DNA from: Nitrosomonas sp.
GTDB lineage: Bacteria > Pseudomonadota > Gammaproteobacteria > Burkholderiales > Nitrosomonadaceae
DNA length: 64,000 nucleotides
Assembly: GCA_016721865.1 (NCBI GenBank)
Contig: JADKHF010000004.1
Location: 1 to 64,000, forward strand
Direction of reading: 5' to 3'
The notes beneath the pieces are model-generated. The model saw only the letters and a program-made list of their open reading frames with translations. It was not told the DNA's origin and searched no databases. This document shows positions 28,327-38,717 of this stretch, in pieces (the stretch's first letter is position 1; each line of letters begins with the position of its first letter). The position numbers and the translations under genes were made by a program.

Positions 28327-30486
28327 ATGTCGTCACATGATAAAGTGAGATCGCGAGGAAAGGGTAATGCAGGCTCGGCATCGGTGATTCGTGGCAGGAC
28401 TTCGCCACCCTTCACGATTTTGCCGGGGACCCGGTTTCCACCTGGCGCCACTGCTGGCTCGGAAGGCGTGAACTTCTGCATCTTCAGCCAGCATGCGATC
28501 CGGGTCGAATTGCTGTTGTATGCTGCCGCGGACAGTCCCGAGCCGTTTCAAATTATCCATCTGGATCCCGAGCTTAATCGCAGCTTTTTCTTCTGGCATG
28601 TGTTCGTCGAGGGTTTGCCGATCGGGACGCGTTACACTTGGCGTATGGATGGTCCCAGCGACACCACTTCTACCGGACGGCGTTTCTATGCCGACAAAGG
28701 AGTGCTCGATCCCTGGGCGCGGGCGGTGAGCGATACGCTGTGGGATCGCAGGCGTGCCTGCACTTCCCAGGATAGCGGATTGAACCGCATGCGCGCCATT
28801 GTCGTCGAGCCGCAAGCACCGGCAACATCCGCCGCGCCATCGCGCTGGAAGACGACCGACCTGGAAGGTGCGGTGATCTATGAGCTGCATGTGGGCGGTT
28901 TTACCCGTCATCCTTCTGCAGAGGTAGCGCACCCCGGTAGTTTCACCGCGCTTAAGGAGAAGATTCCCTATCTACAGGCGCTCGGTGTGACGCATGTCGA
29001 ACTGCTGCCGGTGATGGCCTTCGACACGCAAGACGCACCGTCCAGTGTCACAGACCGTGGGTTAGCCAACTATTGGGGATATAGCACACACAGTTTCTGG
29101 GCGCCGCATCCTGGGTATAGCGTCGATCCGGTGCAATCCACTCGCGAGTTCCGCGACTTGGTTGATGCCCTGCATGAGGCCGGTATCCGTGTGTTGCTGG
29201 ATGTGGTTTTCAACCACACGGCGGAGGGTGGCAAAGCTGGACCGGTGATTCATTTCCGCGGGCTTGCCAACGATATTTTCTACCACCTTGACGCCGTCGA
29301 TCGGCGCCACTATCTTGATTTTACCGGTTGTGGCAACACCGTGAACTGCAATCATCCGCTGGTGACGGCGTTCATCCTGCATAGTCTGGAATATTGGGTG
29401 GAGATGCTGGGTGTGGACGGTTTTCGCTTCGATCTTGCCAGCGTCTTCGTGCGCGGCGATAATGGCATACCGCTGGCCAATCCGCCCTTACCCTGGGCTA
29501 TCGAATTCTCGCGCACGCTCTCTCACGTGCCTGTGATTGCTGAGGCCTGGGATGCGGCCGGGTTGTATCACGTCGGTGCTTTTCCCGGCATGGCGTGGTC
29601 GGAATGGAACGGCCGCTACAGGGATGTGATGCGCCGCTTTGTGCGCGGTGATCCGGGGCTTATTAATGAAGTGGCGACGCGCATCGCTGGCAGCGCTGAT
29701 CTGTACATTGACGACGAGCGCAAGCCGGCGAACAGCATCAATTTCATCGCCTGTCACGACGGATTTACCCTGTATGATCTGGTGAGCTACAACACGAAGC
29801 ATAACGAAGCTAACGGAGAGGACAATCGCGACGGCAGCAACGACAACCTGAGCTGGAATTGTGGTGCTGAGGGTGTGACCGATGACGCTGCAGTGAACAC
29901 GTTGCGTTTACGGCAAGCAAAAAACCTGCTGGCCATCCTCATGCTGTCACGCGGCGTACCCATGCTGCTGGCCGGAGACGAGGTTCTGCGCACACAGCGC
30001 GGCAATAACAATGCCTGGTGCCAGGATAATGAGCTTGGCTGGTTCGACTGGCGGCTCATCGAGCGCAACGCCGACATGTTGCGTTATACACAGGAATTAA
30101 TTGCATTACGCCGCCGCCATGCCAGTCTTGCCACCAACCGTTTCTTTACAGGCGCAATGGTGCCCGGCCGCGATATCGCCGATATCGCCTGGCATGGAGC
30201 ACGTCTTAACGAACCGTTGTGGAACGATCCAGAGGCGCGGATGCTTGCCTTCACTGTAGCCGGTCAGCACACTGATGAAGAGGATCTGCATGTGATTCTG
30301 AATATGTCTGACCAGTTCTTGGACATGCCTTTACCGGTCATGCACGAGCGGCGCTGGCATCTGGCGCTTGACACCACCCAATCTACCCCTGCAGATATCC
30401 TTGTTCGCGACCGCCAAATGCCGGTCATTGGCGGAACCTATCTGACTGGTCCGCGCAGTGTGGTTGTCCTCGAAGCACGCGAATGA
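28327..30486 (+). CDS. glgX: Glycogen debranching enzyme GlgX (isoamylase type)
   Basis: 719 residues. It hydrolyses alpha-1,6 branch points of glycogen or limit dextrins so that GlgP can go on. An N-terminal CBM48-like domain ('RFPPGATAGSEGVNFCIFSQ', about 37-56, and 'VFVEGLPIGTRYTWRMDGP') is followed by a GH13 barrel: 'VLLDVVFNHTAEGG' (region I, about 288), 'GVDGFRFDLASVF' (region II nucleophile Asp, about 362), 'VPVIAEAWDAAG' (acid/base Glu, about 404), 'FIACHDGFTLYDLVSYN' (region IV Asp). 'NEANGEDNRDGSNDNLSWNC' is typical of GlgX. It sits 11 nt after glgP and overlaps ackA by ATGA, so it is in one transcript with them. Confidence 0.95.
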   Translation: MSSHDKVRSRGKGNAGSASVIRGRTSPPFTILPGTRFPPGATAGSEGVNFCIFSQHAIRVELLLYAAADSPEPFQIIHLDPELNRSFFFWHVFVEGLPIGTRYTWRMDGPSDTTSTGRRFYADKGVLDPWARAVSDTLWDRRRACTSQDSGLNRMRAIVVEPQAPATSAAPSRWKTTDLEGAVIYELHVGGFTRHPSAEVAHPGSFTALKEKIPYLQALGVTHVELLPVMAFDTQDAPSSVTDRGLANYWGYSTHSFWAPHPGYSVDPVQSTREFRDLVDALHEAGIRVLLDVVFNHTAEGGKAGPVIHFRGLANDIFYHLDAVDRRHYLDFTGCGNTVNCNHPLVTAFILHSLEYWVEMLGVDGFRFDLASVFVRGDNGIPLANPPLPWAIEFSRTLSHVPVIAEAWDAAGLYHVGAFPGMAWSEWNGRYRDVMRRFVRGDPGLINEVATRIAGSADLYIDDERKPANSINFIACHDGFTLYDLVSYNTKHNEANGEDNRDGSNDNLSWNCGAEGVTDDAAVNTLRLRQAKNLLAILMLSRGVPMLLAGDEVLRTQRGNNNAWCQDNELGWFDWRLIERNADMLRYTQELIALRRRHASLATNRFFTGAMVPGRDIADIAWHGARLNEPLWNDPEARMLAFTVAGQHTDEEDLHVILNMSDQFLDMPLPVMHERRWHLALDTTQSTPADILVRDRQMPVIGGTYLTGPRSVVVLEARE

Positions 30487-31691
30487 GCAGACGCATCATT
30501 CTGATCGTCAACGCGGGTTCATCCAGTCTGAAATTTTCAGTGTTTCGCCTGGGTGACACGGACATCTTGCAATTGGCTGTGCGCGGGCAAATCGATGGTA
30601 TCGGTACCCGGCCGCATCTGTGCGTGAAAGATGTTACAAGTGCAGTGGTGGCCGAACGCGATTTCGCGATCATCGAGATTAGTAACGTGCAGCAGGCAAT
30701 CTGGTTTGCCGGTGACTGGCTGAATGAATATTTTCAGGACGCGCAGTTACTTGCCGTGGGGCATCGCGTGGTTCATGGCGGCACTGATTATTCACATCCT
30801 GTGTTGGTCGATGAGGCTGTGTTCGCGGCACTGGAGCAATTGATTCCGCTCGCGCCTCTGCATCAGCCGCACAACCTGGCGGCGATCCGCGTGGTACGTG
30901 AGGTACAGCCGCAAGTGCCGCAGATCGCGTGTTTCGATACGGCATTTCACCGCACGCATCCTCAGATTGCCGACCTCTATGCATTGCCTTGGAAATACTA
31001 TGCGTCCGGGGTACGGCGCTATGGTTTTCACGGATTATCTTATGAATATATTGCGGCCACACTGCCGAAGGTGTCGCCAGCTCTGGCCGGAGGCCGTGTA
31101 ATTGCAGCGCATCTTGGCAGTGGCGCGAGCCTGTGTGCGATGCAAGCAGGCAAGAGTTTAGATTCGACCATGGGTTTCTCGCCGCTCGATGGCGTGCCGA
31201 TGGGGACGCGGCCAGGTGCGCTTGATCCGGGGGTGTTGCTGTATCTCATTAATGAGTGCGGCCTGTCGGGCGCCGACTTGGAGAAGCTTCTGTACAGAGA
31301 ATCCGGCCTGCTTGGTTTGTCCGGCATCAGCAATGATATGCGCGTACTCATGGAAAGTCGCGAGCCGCGTGCGCAATTGGCGATCGAGTATTTCTTACAT
31401 TACGTAATTAAACAGATTGGCGCGCTCGCCGCGGTGCTGGGAGGTATCGATGGCCTGGTGTTCACAGCCGGAATTGGCGAACACTCGCCGGTGATTCGCG
31501 CGCGCATCCTGCAAGGGTGCGCCTGGTTGGGTATATCAGTCGATGCTGAAGCTAATGTACGCGGTGGCCCGCGCATTTCAATGGAAGATAGTCCTGTTGC
31601 AGTTTGGGTCATCCCGACTGATGAAGAATGGATGATCCCGCGCCATACCCTGGCGCTGGTGTTTAAAAAGGAGAAAGGATATGTTAACTGA
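30483..31691 (+). CDS. ackA: Acetate kinase
   Basis: 402 residues. It transfers the phosphate of acetyl phosphate to ADP, giving acetate and ATP, the energy-yielding step after phosphoketolase. Signatures: 'LIVNAGSSSLKFSVF' at the N-terminus, 'GHRVVHGGTDYSHP' (about 93), 'ACFDTAFHRTHP', 'RYGFHGLSYEYI', 'AHLGSGASLCAM', 'STMGFSPLDGVPMGTRPGA' and 'FTAGIGEHSPVIRARI'. The ATG overlaps the stop of glgX (ATGA, 30483-30486) and the last codons overlap the start of the sulP gene. No pta lies nearby, which fits acetyl phosphate coming from phosphoketolase rather than acetyl-CoA. Confidence 0.96.
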   Translation: MSRRIILIVNAGSSSLKFSVFRLGDTDILQLAVRGQIDGIGTRPHLCVKDVTSAVVAERDFAIIEISNVQQAIWFAGDWLNEYFQDAQLLAVGHRVVHGGTDYSHPVLVDEAVFAALEQLIPLAPLHQPHNLAAIRVVREVQPQVPQIACFDTAFHRTHPQIADLYALPWKYYASGVRRYGFHGLSYEYIAATLPKVSPALAGGRVIAAHLGSGASLCAMQAGKSLDSTMGFSPLDGVPMGTRPGALDPGVLLYLINECGLSGADLEKLLYRESGLLGLSGISNDMRVLMESREPRAQLAIEYFLHYVIKQIGALAAVLGGIDGLVFTAGIGEHSPVIRARILQGCAWLGISVDAEANVRGGPRISMEDSPVAVWVIPTDEEWMIPRHTLALVFKKEKGYVN

Positions 31692-33405
31692 CTGGATACC
31701 CCTGTTGCGTGATCTGCGTCAGTACCGCAAAGGGTGGCTGACGCGTGATGTGGTCGCCGGACTCTCGGTTACCGCTGTGCAGGTGCCCACGGCGATTGCT
31801 TATGCCAGCCTGGTGGGCTTTCCACCTGAGGTCGGACTCTATGCCTGCATACTGCCAGTACTGATTTATGCCTTGTTTGGTTCGTCACGACAATTGGTAA
31901 TCGGGCCGGATGCGGCCACCTGCGCGATGATCGCTGCAGTGCTATTGCCGATGGCAGGGGGCGATCTGGGCTATTACCTGAAGCTTTCGGCTGCTATGGC
32001 AGTCACCGCGGGCCTGTTGATGGTCCTGGGTGGAATGGCCCGCATGGGCTTTATCGTAAATTTCTTCTCACGCCCGATTCTGGTCGGCTTCCTCAATGGT
32101 ATTGCGCTCAGCATTATCGTCGGACAACTGGGCAAGCTGTTCGGTATTACCATGGTAAACCGGGATTTTGGACCATCTCTGCTGGAGCTGGCCAGACGTC
32201 TCGGCGAGATGAATGCCTATAGGCTGGGCGTGGGGCTGGCGACGTTGATGCCGCTGATCCTGACCTTTCGCTACGCACCGCGTTCACCAGCGGCGCTGAT
32301 TGCACTGCTGATCCCAAGTTTGGCCGTGTTTCTGATGGGGTTGGACGCACACGCGGTCAATCTGGTTGGTGAGATTCCGTCCGGATTGCCGTCATTCGCG
32401 CTACCCGGTCTCGGTTATGAAGGTGCGCAGAGCATTTTCATGAGCTCGGTCGGCCTCGTCATCATCATCTTTACCGGCGGCGTGCTGACGGCGCGCAGCT
32501 TCGCCGCGCGTAATGGCTATAGTATCAACGCCGATCAGGAAATGCGTGCTATCGGCTTCGCCAACATAACTTCGGGCCTGTTCGGCGGTTTCGCCGTCAC
32601 CGGTGCTGATTCGCGTACTGCGGTCAACGATGCGAGTGGTGGCAAAACCCAACTGGTATCTGTGATCTCCGCGCTGGCCACGGCCGGAATCCTGTTGTTT
32701 CTGACGCAACCATTGGGATACCTGCCCATTCCTGCATTGGCTGCCGTGCTGATCTTCTCGGCATGGGGTCTGCTGGATATCGACGGTATACGCCGCCTGC
32801 GATCGATCGATCACTTCGAGTTCAAGTTGTCGTTGTTGACGACGATTGGCGTACTGGTCATTGGCGTTCTGCCAGGGGTAGTGTTTGCCATCGCGCTTGC
32901 GCTGTCGAATGTGCTTCTCAAGATTTATAAACCCAAGGATACTCTGCTAGGCGTTGTTCCAGGCCTGAAAGGTTACAACGATCTCAGCATATCGGAAGCC
33001 GCCCGGCCAGTCCCGGGTGTGATCATCTACCGTTTTGATGCGCCATTGCTGTTTTTCAATGCCGATTACTTCAAGACACGGATACTGTCTCTGGTGGATA
33101 ATACCGAGCCTAAGCCACGCTGGTTTGTGCTTAACGTCGAATCCATCAGTCAGCTCGACAGTACCGGCGCGCAGGCCGTCGACGAGCTGATCGACGAGCT
33201 GCAGAATCGTGGCGTGCACCTGGTCGTTGCGCGGCCAAAGGTGTACATGCGCAAGTACGGACAGGTATTGGGGTTGATCAAAAAGATTGGTACAGACAAT
33301 ATGTTTTACTCCGTTCACTCCGCTGTTTCGGCTATTCTGAAGCGGGAGGAGCGTGATAACATGGTGGAAAGCGAATCGATTACTGAAAGGAGTCATGAAA
33401 CATGA
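31681..33405 (+). CDS. SulP-family anion transporter with STAS domain
   Basis: 574 residues; a cytoplasmic-membrane transporter of the SLC26/SulP family, which carries sulfate, bicarbonate or other anions. The N-terminal motif 'DVVAGLSVTAVQVPTAIAYA' is diagnostic. About a dozen hydrophobic segments follow to about residue 420, including 'SRPILVGFLNGIALSIIVGQ' and 'FGGFAVTGADSRTAVNDASG'. A C-terminal STAS domain (about 440-555) has 'SISQLDSTGAQAVDELIDEL'. The start at ATG 31681 follows AAGGAGAAAGG and overlaps ackA by 11 nt; its stop overlaps ppk2 by ATGA. The substrate cannot be read from sequence; bicarbonate would suit an autotroph, while its operon position suggests a link to carbon or energy metabolism. 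Confidence 0.9.
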   Translation: MLTDWIPLLRDLRQYRKGWLTRDVVAGLSVTAVQVPTAIAYASLVGFPPEVGLYACILPVLIYALFGSSRQLVIGPDAATCAMIAAVLLPMAGGDLGYYLKLSAAMAVTAGLLMVLGGMARMGFIVNFFSRPILVGFLNGIALSIIVGQLGKLFGITMVNRDFGPSLLELARRLGEMNAYRLGVGLATLMPLILTFRYAPRSPAALIALLIPSLAVFLMGLDAHAVNLVGEIPSGLPSFALPGLGYEGAQSIFMSSVGLVIIIFTGGVLTARSFAARNGYSINADQEMRAIGFANITSGLFGGFAVTGADSRTAVNDASGGKTQLVSVISALATAGILLFLTQPLGYLPIPALAAVLIFSAWGLLDIDGIRRLRSIDHFEFKLSLLTTIGVLVIGVLPGVVFAIALALSNVLLKIYKPKDTLLGVVPGLKGYNDLSISEAARPVPGVIIYRFDAPLLFFNADYFKTRILSLVDNTEPKPRWFVLNVESISQLDSTGAQAVDELIDELQNRGVHLVVARPKVYMRKYGQVLGLIKKIGTDNMFYSVHSAVSAILKREERDNMVESESITERSHET

Positions 33406-34195
33406 AAAAGGCACGTACCATTAAATCTCTTGATAAAGAAGCGGATACAATCAGCGAGGCCAAGCCCAAGCCCAAGCTCAAACGCAAGGATTACGACAAG
33501 GCACTGCTTGAGCTGCAGGCGGAACTGTGCGCCTTGCAGGATTGGTGCTTGCCACTGGGCAGCGCGTCATCCTGGTGTTCGAGGGGCGTGATGTGTTCAG
33601 GGTGGTCGCCTTGCCGGCGCCATCGGATCGCGAGAAGTCGCAGATGTATATTCAGCGCTATATGGCGCATTTTCCCGCAGCGGGGGAGATCGTCATCTTC
33701 GATCGTAGCTGGTACAATCGCGCGGGTGTTGAACATGTAATGGGCTTTTGCACCGAGGCGCAGAACCGTCGCTTTCCTGGATCTATGTCCGTTCATCGAA
33801 AAGCAGATCGTGGATAGCGGCATCCTCCTGCTCAAGTACTGGCTGGAAGTCGGTGATGAGGAACAGGAGCGGCGTTTCCGTGCACGTATCGACGATCCGG
33901 TGCGCCAATGGAAGCTGTCACCGATGGATCTGCCCTCACGCGAGCGCTGGTATGATTACTCGCGTGCACGCGACCAGATGTTGGCGGCCACAGATACGGA
34001 TTTTTCTCCCTGGCACATCGTCACTTCCGACGACAAGAAACGCGCGCGCTTAAATATAATCGGCATCTCCTGAAGCAGATTCCCTACGAGCACGTGCCAA
34101 AGAAGAAGGTCAAGTTACCCAAACGCAGTATGAAACATGCCTATGACGATGAGGCGACCATGGCCGACCGGCGCTGGATTCCGGAGATTTATTGA
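33402..34195 (+). pseudogene. ppk2: Polyphosphate kinase 2, frameshifted and lacking its P-loop
   Basis: PPK2 uses polyphosphate to phosphorylate nucleotides. The gene starts with ATGA overlap to sulP ('KRKDYDKALLELQAELCALQ') and shifts near 33545 to 'RVILVFEGRD'. It then jumps directly to 'VFRVVALPAPSDREKSQMYI': the roughly 18 residues with the Walker A loop that normally follow 'EGRD' are missing. Walker B and lid blocks 'EIVIFDRSWYNRAGVEHVMG' are present. Further shifts lie near 33779 and 34050, and the end 'DRRWIPEIY' stops at 34193-34195. Three shifts plus an in-frame deletion of the phosphate-binding loop argue for real loss of function. Confidence 0.85.
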
Positions 34196-34310
34196 ATCTT
34201 GCGCTTGCACATTTTTTTAACCAGCGTAGTTTAATAAAACAGGGCTTTATTCCTTCTGCACACCATTTTAAATCCCCAGTGCGCCGCACGGCGGTTTCAA
34301 GGAGTTTTTT

Positions 34311-35493
34311 ATGTACACACGAGTTCTTGCTGTTTTCCTTGTCTTTTGCCACCATCTTCATCCTGGCTGGCTGCTCCAAGGAAGAGTCTGCAGCGCAGCA
34401 GCGCCCGGCACCCGAGGTGACCGTGATGACCGTGACCCCGCGGGATATTTCCTATACCCCAGCTTTGTCGCGCAGACCGAAAGTTCGCGTATGGTTGACA
34501 TTGTCGGCCGTGTATCGGGTTTTCTCGATCGTATCGCTTACCAGGAAGGCGAACTGGTGAAGGAAGGCCAACTCCTGTTTCAACTCGATCCGAAGCCTTT
34601 CAAAGCCCAGTTGGATGCTGCTCGCGGTGAACTGCAGGCGCAACAGGCGAGGTTTAAGACGGCGGATTCCAATCTTAAGCGCGTGAAACCGCTGACCGAG
34701 CAAAACGCACTCTCGCAGGCTGATCTGGACCGGGCGCAGGGCGAGTACGACGCAGCGAAAGCGGCCGTGTTCGCTGCGAGCGCAAAAGTGAAGGAGAGTG
34801 AGTTAAACCTCGGCTATACGACCATTCGTTCTCCGGTGACGGGTCTGGCGAGCCGCGCGCTGCAGCGTGAAGGCGCGTTCGTGAACGCGATGACGGAGAC
34901 TGCAAAACTCACCTACGTCGCCGCTACCGATCCGATCTGGGTGACCTTCAGCGTATCGCAAAACCAATTGGCACGCATGCGCGAGGAAAATCAAAAAGGA
35001 CTGGTTATCCAGCCTGAGAACCTGGATTATGAGGTGGTTCTTGTTCTTCCTAACGGGGAACCGTTTTGCAGAGAGAGGCAAGATCAATTTTGCCGATCCA
35101 TCGTTCAGCCAGGACACCGGCTCGTTCATGGCGCGCGCGGTGCTTCCTAATCCAAAGCGCGAGCTGCGTCCCGGTATGTTTGTGATGGCACACCTGAAAG
35201 GTGCGCTACGGCCAAATGCTGTCGTGGTGCCGAGATTTTCGGTGCAGCAAGGCTCACATGGGCATGTCGTCTATGTCATCAAGCCGGATGACACAGCGGA
35301 GATACGGCCGGTGGTGATCGGTGACTACGAAGGCGATAAGGACATCGTGATCTTGACCGGACTCCAGGCCGGAGATCGTGTTGTAGTGGATGGCGCGCTC
35401 AAGGTGGTTCCCGGCCAGCCGGTCAAGATTGTGGCGTCAGGAGCGGGAAATGATAAGGCAATAGCCAAGCCTGTAGCGGCTGCGCAGGAATAG
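34311..35493 (+). pseudogene. RND efflux periplasmic adaptor (AcrA/MexE type), frameshifted
   Basis: The start 'MYTRVLAV' at 34311 shifts within the signal region (near 34335) to 'SLSFATIFILAGCSKEESAA', a lipoprotein signal with lipobox LAGC, and again near 34455 into the long frame. The adaptor features follow: 'GRVSGFLDRIAYQEGELVKE' (lipoyl half), a helical hairpin 'TADSNLKRVKPLTEQNALSQ', 'LGYTTIRSPVTGLASRALQR', 'IWVTFSVSQNQLARMR'. A further shift near 35065 leads to 'SFMARAVLPNPKRELRPGMF' and the end at 35493. Its partner genes follow immediately, with an 11-nt gap to the pump. The adaptor links pump and outer-membrane channel in a tripartite drug or solvent exporter. Confidence 0.88.
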
Positions 35494-35504
35494 AGGACAA
35501 CTTT

Positions 35505-38500
35505 ATGTTTACTCACTTCTTTATCGATCGCCCGATCCTTTCCGCTGTTATCTCGATTCTGATTGTACTTGCAGGCGCGGTGTCGATGTCCGTCTCGCCG
35601 ATCGAACAGTATCCCGACATGGCACCCCCGCAGGTCACGATTGACGCACGTTACCCTGGCGCCACAGCCGAGGTGATCGCGAATAACGTCGCCGCCCCCA
35701 TTGAGGCGCAGTTGAACGGCATCGACAACTTGCTGTATTACTATGCGAATAGTTGGTCGAGCGGGAATATCCAGATCGTCGTGGTGTTCAAGCCGGGCAG
35801 CAATCCGGATATCAACCAGGTCAACGTACAGAACCGCTTGAGCCAGGCGATGCCGCAATTGCCCAGCGTAGTCGTGCAGCAAGGACTGATCGTGGATAAG
35901 ATGTCACCCAGCATTATGATGGTGGTCTCGATCTTTTCGCCCGATGATCGCTATGAAGATTCCTATATCGCCAACTATACCAATCTCTACGTACTCGATG
36001 AACTGAAACGCGTTCCGGGGGCGAATCGCTCGAAAACATTTGGTCTGGCCGATATCGCAATGCGTGTCTGGTTGCGGCCTGATCGCATGGCCCAGCTTGG
36101 CATCACTGTGGACGAAGTGAGCGCGGCGATTCAGAGCCAGAACCAGACTTTCGGTATCGGCCAGCTTGGCGCCCCGCCGGTGCCCCCTAACGTGGAGCAG
36201 CAGTTTGTCGTGACGGCGCAGGGTCTGCTGACCAAACCGGAAGAGTTCGAGAATATCATTATACGCACCGCGAAGGAGGGCGCCGCCATCGTCCGCATCA
36301 AGGATATTGGGCGCGTCGAACTCTCCCGGCGGGATTACTCGATGCCGAGTCGTATGAACGGAAAGACTGCGACGACCATCGGTGTCTATCAGCAGCCGGG
36401 CGCAAACGCTGTGGAAACTGCCGCCGGTGTACGCAAGAAGATGGAGGAACTGAAGGCGAAGTTCCCTACCGGCCTGGATTACAAGATCGTGCTCGATACC
36501 AGCCAATTTACCCTCTACTCGATCGACAAGGTAGTGCATACCTTCTTCGAGGCGGTTGTGCTGGTCGTGCTGGTTGTGTTCGTCTTCCTGCAATCGCTGC
36601 GGGCGACCATTATTCCGATCCTGGCGGTGCCGGTATCCATCATTGGCACGTTCGTAGGTTTGTACCTGTTCGGGTTTTCGATCAATATGCTCACCATGTT
36701 CGGCATGATCCTTGCGATCGGTCTGGTGGTGGATGATGCCATCGTGGTGGTTGAGAACGTTGAGACGAACATCACCAAGAAAGGGCTCGGCCCAATGGCT
36801 GCCGCGAAAGAGGCGATGACGGAGATTGCGGGTGCGCTGATCTCGATCGTGCTGGTGCTGCTTGCGGTATTCCTGCCGGTTGCATTTCTCGGCGGGGTGA
36901 CCGGAACCCTGTACAAGCAGTTCGCGATTACTATCGCGATCGCGATGGTAATCTCGGGTATCATGGCGTTGACACTGTCGCCGGCGCTGGCCGCAATCAT
37001 TATCAAAGCGCATCATGGCAAGAAGAACCGGTTTTTTCTGGCATTCGAAAATACGTTCGAATCGCTGCAGCGCGGATTCCTGGGTAATGTTGCTCGCGTT
37101 ATGCATCTGTGGCCGGTTTCTCTCATTGTTTTCGGCGGTGTCGTGGCCTGCATCCTGTTGATGTTCCGTATTCTGCCGGCAAGCTTCGTGCCGGACGAGG
37201 ACCAAGGCTATTTCTTCGTGCTCGCCCAGGTTTCCGATACGGCAAGTTTAAGCGTCACGAGCCGTTTCACCCAGGAGCTTGAGCAGACCCTGCTCCAGGA
37301 TCCAGCCGTCCAGGATGTGGGCACGATCAATGGCTACAGTTTCATCGACGCCATGCCAAACAACAGTGCCTCACTCATGTTTGCCCTGATGAAGCCTTTT
37401 GATGAACGCAAAGATGCGAGTCTGCTGTCGTTCGATACACTGAAGCGGTTGAACGCGCAGTTCGCGGCGCGCAACGACGGCATCGCTTTTGCCGTCAATC
37501 CACCTTCGATTCCAGGCCTGGGTACGACCGGAGGATTCGAGTTTTATATGCAGAACCGCGGATCAGGTGATTCACTCGCGACGGATGCCGCCCTCCAGGC
37601 ATTTCTAACCCAGGCACGCGAACGCAAGGAATTGCAAACGGTGAATACGACGTTTCGTGCCAACAGTCAGCAGCTTTTTGTAGATCTTGATCGTAACAAG
37701 GCCGAAGTGCTGGGTGTGCATGTAGCCGATGTGTTCAATACGATGCAGGGCTACTTCGGTTCCCAGGTGGCCGGGCAGTTCTCGCTGTCCAGCCGTGTGT
37801 GGTTCGTCATCATTCAGGCGGATGCGGATTATCGCGTGAATCCGGAGGATTTCAGCAAAGTCTTCGTCCGCTCTTCGAGCGGTGCCAATGTGCCGCTGTC
37901 GGCACTGATCACCACCCGCTATGTCGTTTCTCCAAAGGTAATGAATCGCTTCAACGGTTTTCCTGCGGTGAAGATTACCGGAAGCCAGGCCCCGGTTACA
38001 GCTCGGGGGACGCGATACGGGCGATGGAGGAAGTGGCGCGCGATACACTACCCGGTGACTTTGATTATGCATGGGCGGGACAGGCGCTGCAGGAAAAGGG
38101 TGCGGGCGGCACGTCTTCGTCAGCTTTCATCTTCGGTCTGATCGTGGTGTTTCTACTACTTGCAGCGCAGTTTGAGAAGTGGACGCTCCCCATTGCGGTG
38201 GTGCTGACGGTTCCCTTTGCCGTGTTGGGTGCGTTGCTGCTGACCTGGATACTCGGTCTGGAAAACGACGTCTACTTCCAGGTCGGCTTGGTGACACTTG
38301 TCGGACTGTCCGCGAAAAACGCGATTTTGATTTGTGAATTCGCCATTGAGCGTGTTCGCCACGGTATGCCGCCTCGGGAGGCAGCAATCGAAGCGGCCGG
38401 GCTGCGATTGCGTGCGATTGTAATGACATCGTTCGCGTTTATTCTCGGTTGTGTGCCACTCGCGATCGCGACTGGGCCCGGTGCAAACAGTCTGCGCGCA

Positions 38501-38716
38501 ATCGGCACTGGCGTGATCGGCGGAATGCTTGCATCCACGCTGATCGCAATCTTTTTCGTGCCGCTGTTTTTCTGGTTGTTGGAATCGATGAGTGCAAAGT
38601 TTGCAAGTAAGAAAGTGCTTGAAGCGGGACAGGGAGTTGCGGCTGTATCCGAAACTTTGCCTGTTCACGATCCCGATCCTGAAGCGGCTTCGCTTGAAAA
38701 ACGGAAAGGTGAGTAA
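35505..38716 (+). pseudogene. RND efflux pump, HAE1 family (AcrB type), one frameshift
   Basis: About 1070 residues once joined, the normal length. 'FFIDRPILSAVISILIVLAG' is the first membrane segment; 'AIEAQLNGIDNLLYY' lies in the porter domain. The proton-relay aspartates are D410-D411 in 'IGLVVDDAIVVVENVE', and there are two sets of six membrane segments. The shift is near 37990 in CCCCGG: 'VKITGSQAP' should continue with 'GYSSGDAIRAMEEVARDTLP', which is found in the next frame, running to TAA 38716 with 'GLVTLVGLSAKNAILICEFA'. HAE1 pumps extrude amphiphilic toxicants by proton antiport. The one missing base in a G run may well be a consensus error. Confidence 0.92.
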
Positions 38717-38717
38717 T

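Noticed and set aside
36515..37205. Long minus-strand frames rich in Met, Ile and Thr or in His and Arg
   Set aside because: Antisense shadows of the RND pump gene, which has clear family motifs.
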